8,276 nt of DNA from Paracoccaceae bacterium (GTDB lineage: Bacteria; Pseudomonadota; Alphaproteobacteria; Rhodobacterales; Rhodobacteraceae): contig JALORM010000172.1 of assembly GCA_025458985.1 (NCBI GenBank), positions 1-8,276 of the forward strand, in the 5' to 3' direction. The notes beneath the pieces were generated by a model. The model did not search any database. It had not been told where the DNA came from and was given only the letters and a program-made list of their open reading frames with translations. Positions 6,548 through 8,276 of this stretch are shown here, in pieces. The position numbers and the translations under genes are program-made. The first letter of the stretch is position 1; every line of letters begins with the position of its first letter.

Positions 6548-8275
6548 TCAGCGGCCCAGGATCTGCGCGACGATCTGGCGGCGCAGGTCGTCGGTCGGCT
6601 GGCGGATGCGCCACTGGATGATGTCGTATTCGAACCCCAGCCCGCCCCGCGCCAGCATCGCGTGCGGCGGCACCGTGCCGTGGAACAGCTGCGCCCGGGC
6701 GAGGTTGCGCGAGAAGGGCGAGGCAGGGTCGGCGGTTGCCCGGGTGAGGAAGTTCTTCACGTTCTCGCGCGTCTTGCCGAAGAAGCCCATCTGGATGGTC
6801 GGCGCGTGCGGGTCGAGCGGGGGTCCGCCGCGCCGGTTCATCAAGGCCAGCGCCTCGTCGATGGACAGCACGCCCTCCAGTTCCTTGCGCGCCAGCAGCA
6901 GCTCGCGTTCCGCGCCCGGCAGGCCGCCGCGTCCGAAGCCCTGAAGCGAGATGTCGGCGATGTCGTCGGGATGCGGGCGCGGGAGTTCCAGCCGCAGGAT
7001 GGTGCCGCCGGGGCCGGCATAATGCGCCGCCCCCAGCCGGTCCTCGAAAAGGTAGAGCCCCTGGCCGAGGTCGTGGTCGCGGACCGAGCTTGCGAAACCC
7101 TGCCGCGTGTCCTCCATCGCGTGGGCAAGCTGCCGGGCGCCCGGGCCGGGCGAGCCGTGGAACAGCACCAGCGGCTCGCCCAGGTCGGCGGTGGCGATCT
7201 GCACCGAGCTTGCGATCAGCATGAATCGCCAGGTGGTCGGCCCAGTCGGGTCGGCGCGGAAGGTCTCGATCCAGCGGAATCGCCGCTTGAGCAGCATGAG
7301 CTGGCCGAGGATCACCGGCGCGGGCAGGTTCACCGCATCGCCCGCCGCGATGATCGCCCGCGCTGCGGCCAGCGCCTGGGGCATCTGTGCGAACTTCTGG
7401 GCATGGTTGCGCATCGTGGGGAAGGCGGGATCGTCTGCCGCGCGCAGGCTGCCCTCGCCCACCTCGGTCGGGCGGCGGAACGGCCCGGGCGGCGGGGTCG
7501 TCGCGATGTCGCGCCCGATCTCGGCGCCCGAACGCTCGGCTGCCTGCGAGAACGGGCCTGTGGCGGCCGGATGCGGCAGCGGCCGCACCGGAATGACCTG
7601 CTGCCCTGCCAGTCCGCCCGCCGGCGTGACCGGTTCGAGTGAATAGTCGATCCGCCCGCCCGGCGGCAGCGGGTCCTTCGCAAGGTCGATCGAGGGTTTC
7701 GCCTTTGCGACCGGGGTAGGCTCGATGACACTATGGTGCGCCAGTTCTCCCGCCAGACCCTGCGACTTGACCCGCCCGCCGTTGGCCGCGATCAGCGGAT
7801 AGCCCGGGCGCTGGTTCTTGCTGAGCGGGGCCGTCGTGATCGTGCCGTTCTTGAGGGTCCGGGCGGTCTTGGCATCGAGGATGACCAGAGCGCCCGTGAC
7901 GCGGTCGCGCGCCACATTGTCGGCGATGACCTCGTACCCGGCGAAAATCGGTTCGCCATTGGGCTTCCAGCCTTTGATCGGCTCGATACGCACCTGCGTC
8001 GCCAGGTTCTCGAACCTCTCGGCGACTTCGCCCACGCCCTCGTCGAGGTAGCGGTTGAAGATGGCCTCGTTCGCGGTGCCGAAGCCCTTGTTGTTTTCCA
8101 GCCTGCCGGCGCTCTCGGCGACGCCCTCGGACCGGGTCTTGTAGGACGGGACGCGCGCCTGTTCGAGCGCGTCCTCAGGCGTACGCCCTCCATGAATCGT
8201 CCGCTGATAGTCCTCGGCGAGCTCCTCGCCGTCATAGCCGCCTCTTCGCGGAGGCTCGGGTTCGGGCAGGCGCTC
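6548..8275 (-). CDS. Large multidomain protein, 5'-partial: nuclease-like segment plus ADP-ribosyltransferase-like C-terminus
   Basis: The frame is open from the window edge to the stop at 6548, at least 575 residues, with no in-frame ATG in the first 80 codons, so the start lies outside. In reading order: a charged stretch with GGRTPEDALEQARVPSYKTR and NKGFGTANEAIFNRY; a segment with GYEVIADNVARD, then LVILDAK (Asp at 7874-7876, Lys at 7868-7870), then APLSKNQRPGYPLI, which fits a PD-(D/E)XK nuclease fold with a QxxxY element as in REase-type polymorphic toxins; a proline-rich linker (about 7735-7450); a helical part (ALAAARAIIAAGD); then LVLFHGSPGPG (His at 7157-7159), GLYLFEDRLGAAHYAG (Tyr at 7052-7054 or 7019-7021) and ILRLELP, like the H-Y motifs of ADP-ribosyltransferases. 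A second LFHG lies near the C-terminus. No signal peptide or membrane segment is visible. It converges on the sugar operon and is unrelated to it. Coding is confident; the domain calls come from motifs only, and a phage structural or secreted effector protein are both possible. Confidence 0.8.
   Translation of the reverse strand, partial: ERLPEPEPPRRGGYDGEELAEDYQRTIHGGRTPEDALEQARVPSYKTRSEGVAESAGRLENNKGFGTANEAIFNRYLDEGVGEVAERFENLATQVRIEPIKGWKPNGEPIFAGYEVIADNVARDRVTGALVILDAKTARTLKNGTITTAPLSKNQRPGYPLIAANGGRVKSQGLAGELAHHSVIEPTPVAKAKPSIDLAKDPLPPGGRIDYSLEPVTPAGGLAGQQVIPVRPLPHPAATGPFSQAAERSGAEIGRDIATTPPPGPFRRPTEVGEGSLRAADDPAFPTMRNHAQKFAQMPQALAAARAIIAAGDAVNLPAPVILGQLMLLKRRFRWIETFRADPTGPTTWRFMLIASSVQIATADLGEPLVLFHGSPGPGARQLAHAMEDTRQGFASSVRDHDLGQGLYLFEDRLGAAHYAGPGGTILRLELPRPHPDDIADISLQGFGRGGLPGAERELLLARKELEGVLSIDEALALMNRRGGPPLDPHAPTIQMGFFGKTRENVKNFLTRATADPASPFSRNLARAQLFHGTVPPHAMLARGGLGFEYDIIQWRIRQPTDDLRRQIVAQILGR
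6800..7180 (-). other. ADP-ribosyltransferase-like segment within the minus-strand protein
   Basis: LVLFHGSPGPG followed about 35 residues later by GQGLYLFEDRLGAAHYAG and the strand ILRLELP recalls the H and Y elements of the H-Y-[E/D] class of ADP-ribosyltransferases, in which His and Tyr hold NAD. The third acidic residue is not obvious; candidates lie in ERELLLARKELEG or, nearer the C-terminus, GFEYDIIQW. Seen: motif strings. Inferred: NAD binding and transferase activity. Confidence 0.4.
7735..8110 (-). other. PD-(D/E)XK-like nuclease segment within the minus-strand protein
   Basis: The arrangement is a glutamate and aspartates in GYEVIADNVARD, a beta strand ending in LDAK, a short loop, then TTAPLSKNQRPGYPLIAANGG. 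Known REase-fold toxin domains often show an Asp/Glu-x-Lys strand followed by PLTxNQ..GYP, and the Q-x3-Y spacing matches motif IV of QxxxY nucleases such as Cas4/RecB. Seen: the motif order and spacing. Inferred: fold and nuclease activity. The boundaries are approximate. Confidence 0.45.
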
Positions 8276-8276
8276 G

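Noticed and set aside
6515..7642. Long open frame on the + strand opposite the large minus-strand gene
   Set aside because: Its translation is rich in Arg, Gly, Ala and Pro without recognisable motifs or hydrophobic pattern, while the minus-strand frame shows strands, motifs and stays open to the window edge. High GC content produces such shadows.
7792..8235. Minus-strand frame near the window end as a separate small gene
   Set aside because: It overlaps the large minus-strand gene in another frame and is Ser/Arg/Pro-rich without motifs.

Overview
The window looks like high-GC alphaproteobacterial chromosome. Rhodobacterales or a relative is my guess, from base composition, codon use and the rhizobial/rhodobacterial style of the genes; no marker gene is present to prove it. 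No RNA gene, CRISPR array, transposase or integrase is visible.

Region 1 (about 2-6451, + strand) is one tightly packed sugar-catabolism operon of seven genes. In order they are: a CUT2-type sugar ABC transporter ATPase (5' end outside the window, and frameshifted), two ABC permeases, a TIM-barrel sugar epimerase/isomerase of the D-tagatose/D-psicose 3-epimerase type, a small P-loop kinase of the PRK/uridine kinase type resembling rhizobial FrcK, an FGGY carbohydrate kinase, and a class II aldolase matching L-fuculose-1-phosphate aldolase. Junctions are overlaps of 4 or 8 bases, or a gap of 5 bases, so translation is probably coupled throughout. The implied route is import of a sugar, isomerisation or epimerisation to a ketose, C1 phosphorylation by the FGGY kinase, and retro-aldol cleavage to DHAP plus a short aldehyde. 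The sugar cannot be read from the sequence; L-fucose/D-arabinose-like ketoses and D-apiose are candidates. The substrate-binding protein and regulator are not in the window and may lie upstream.

Two of the first four genes look damaged. The ATPase changes frame near position 341 as if about 14 bases were lost in the linker between its two nucleotide-binding domains. The epimerase lacks two internal blocks, about 27 and 36 residues, both in frame; the second removes a metal-ligand histidine and a substrate-binding arginine. Either the operon is decaying in its first half, or the assembly has dropped short GC-rich stretches. The kinases and the aldolase appear intact.

Region 2 (6452-6547) is a short convergent intergenic gap with a perfect 14-base palindrome that may serve as a terminator.

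Region 3 (6548 to the window end, - strand) is the 3' part of a large multidomain protein that does not belong to the sugar operon. It has a PD-(D/E)XK-like nuclease segment (LDAK, then an NQRPGYP block), a proline-rich linker, and a C-terminal part resembling an ADP-ribosyltransferase (LFHGS ... GLYLFED ... HYAG). This layout suggests a polymorphic-toxin or phage/effector type protein, but its N-terminus, which would show the delivery route, is outside the window and no immunity gene follows it. It is the least explained and most interesting part of the window.
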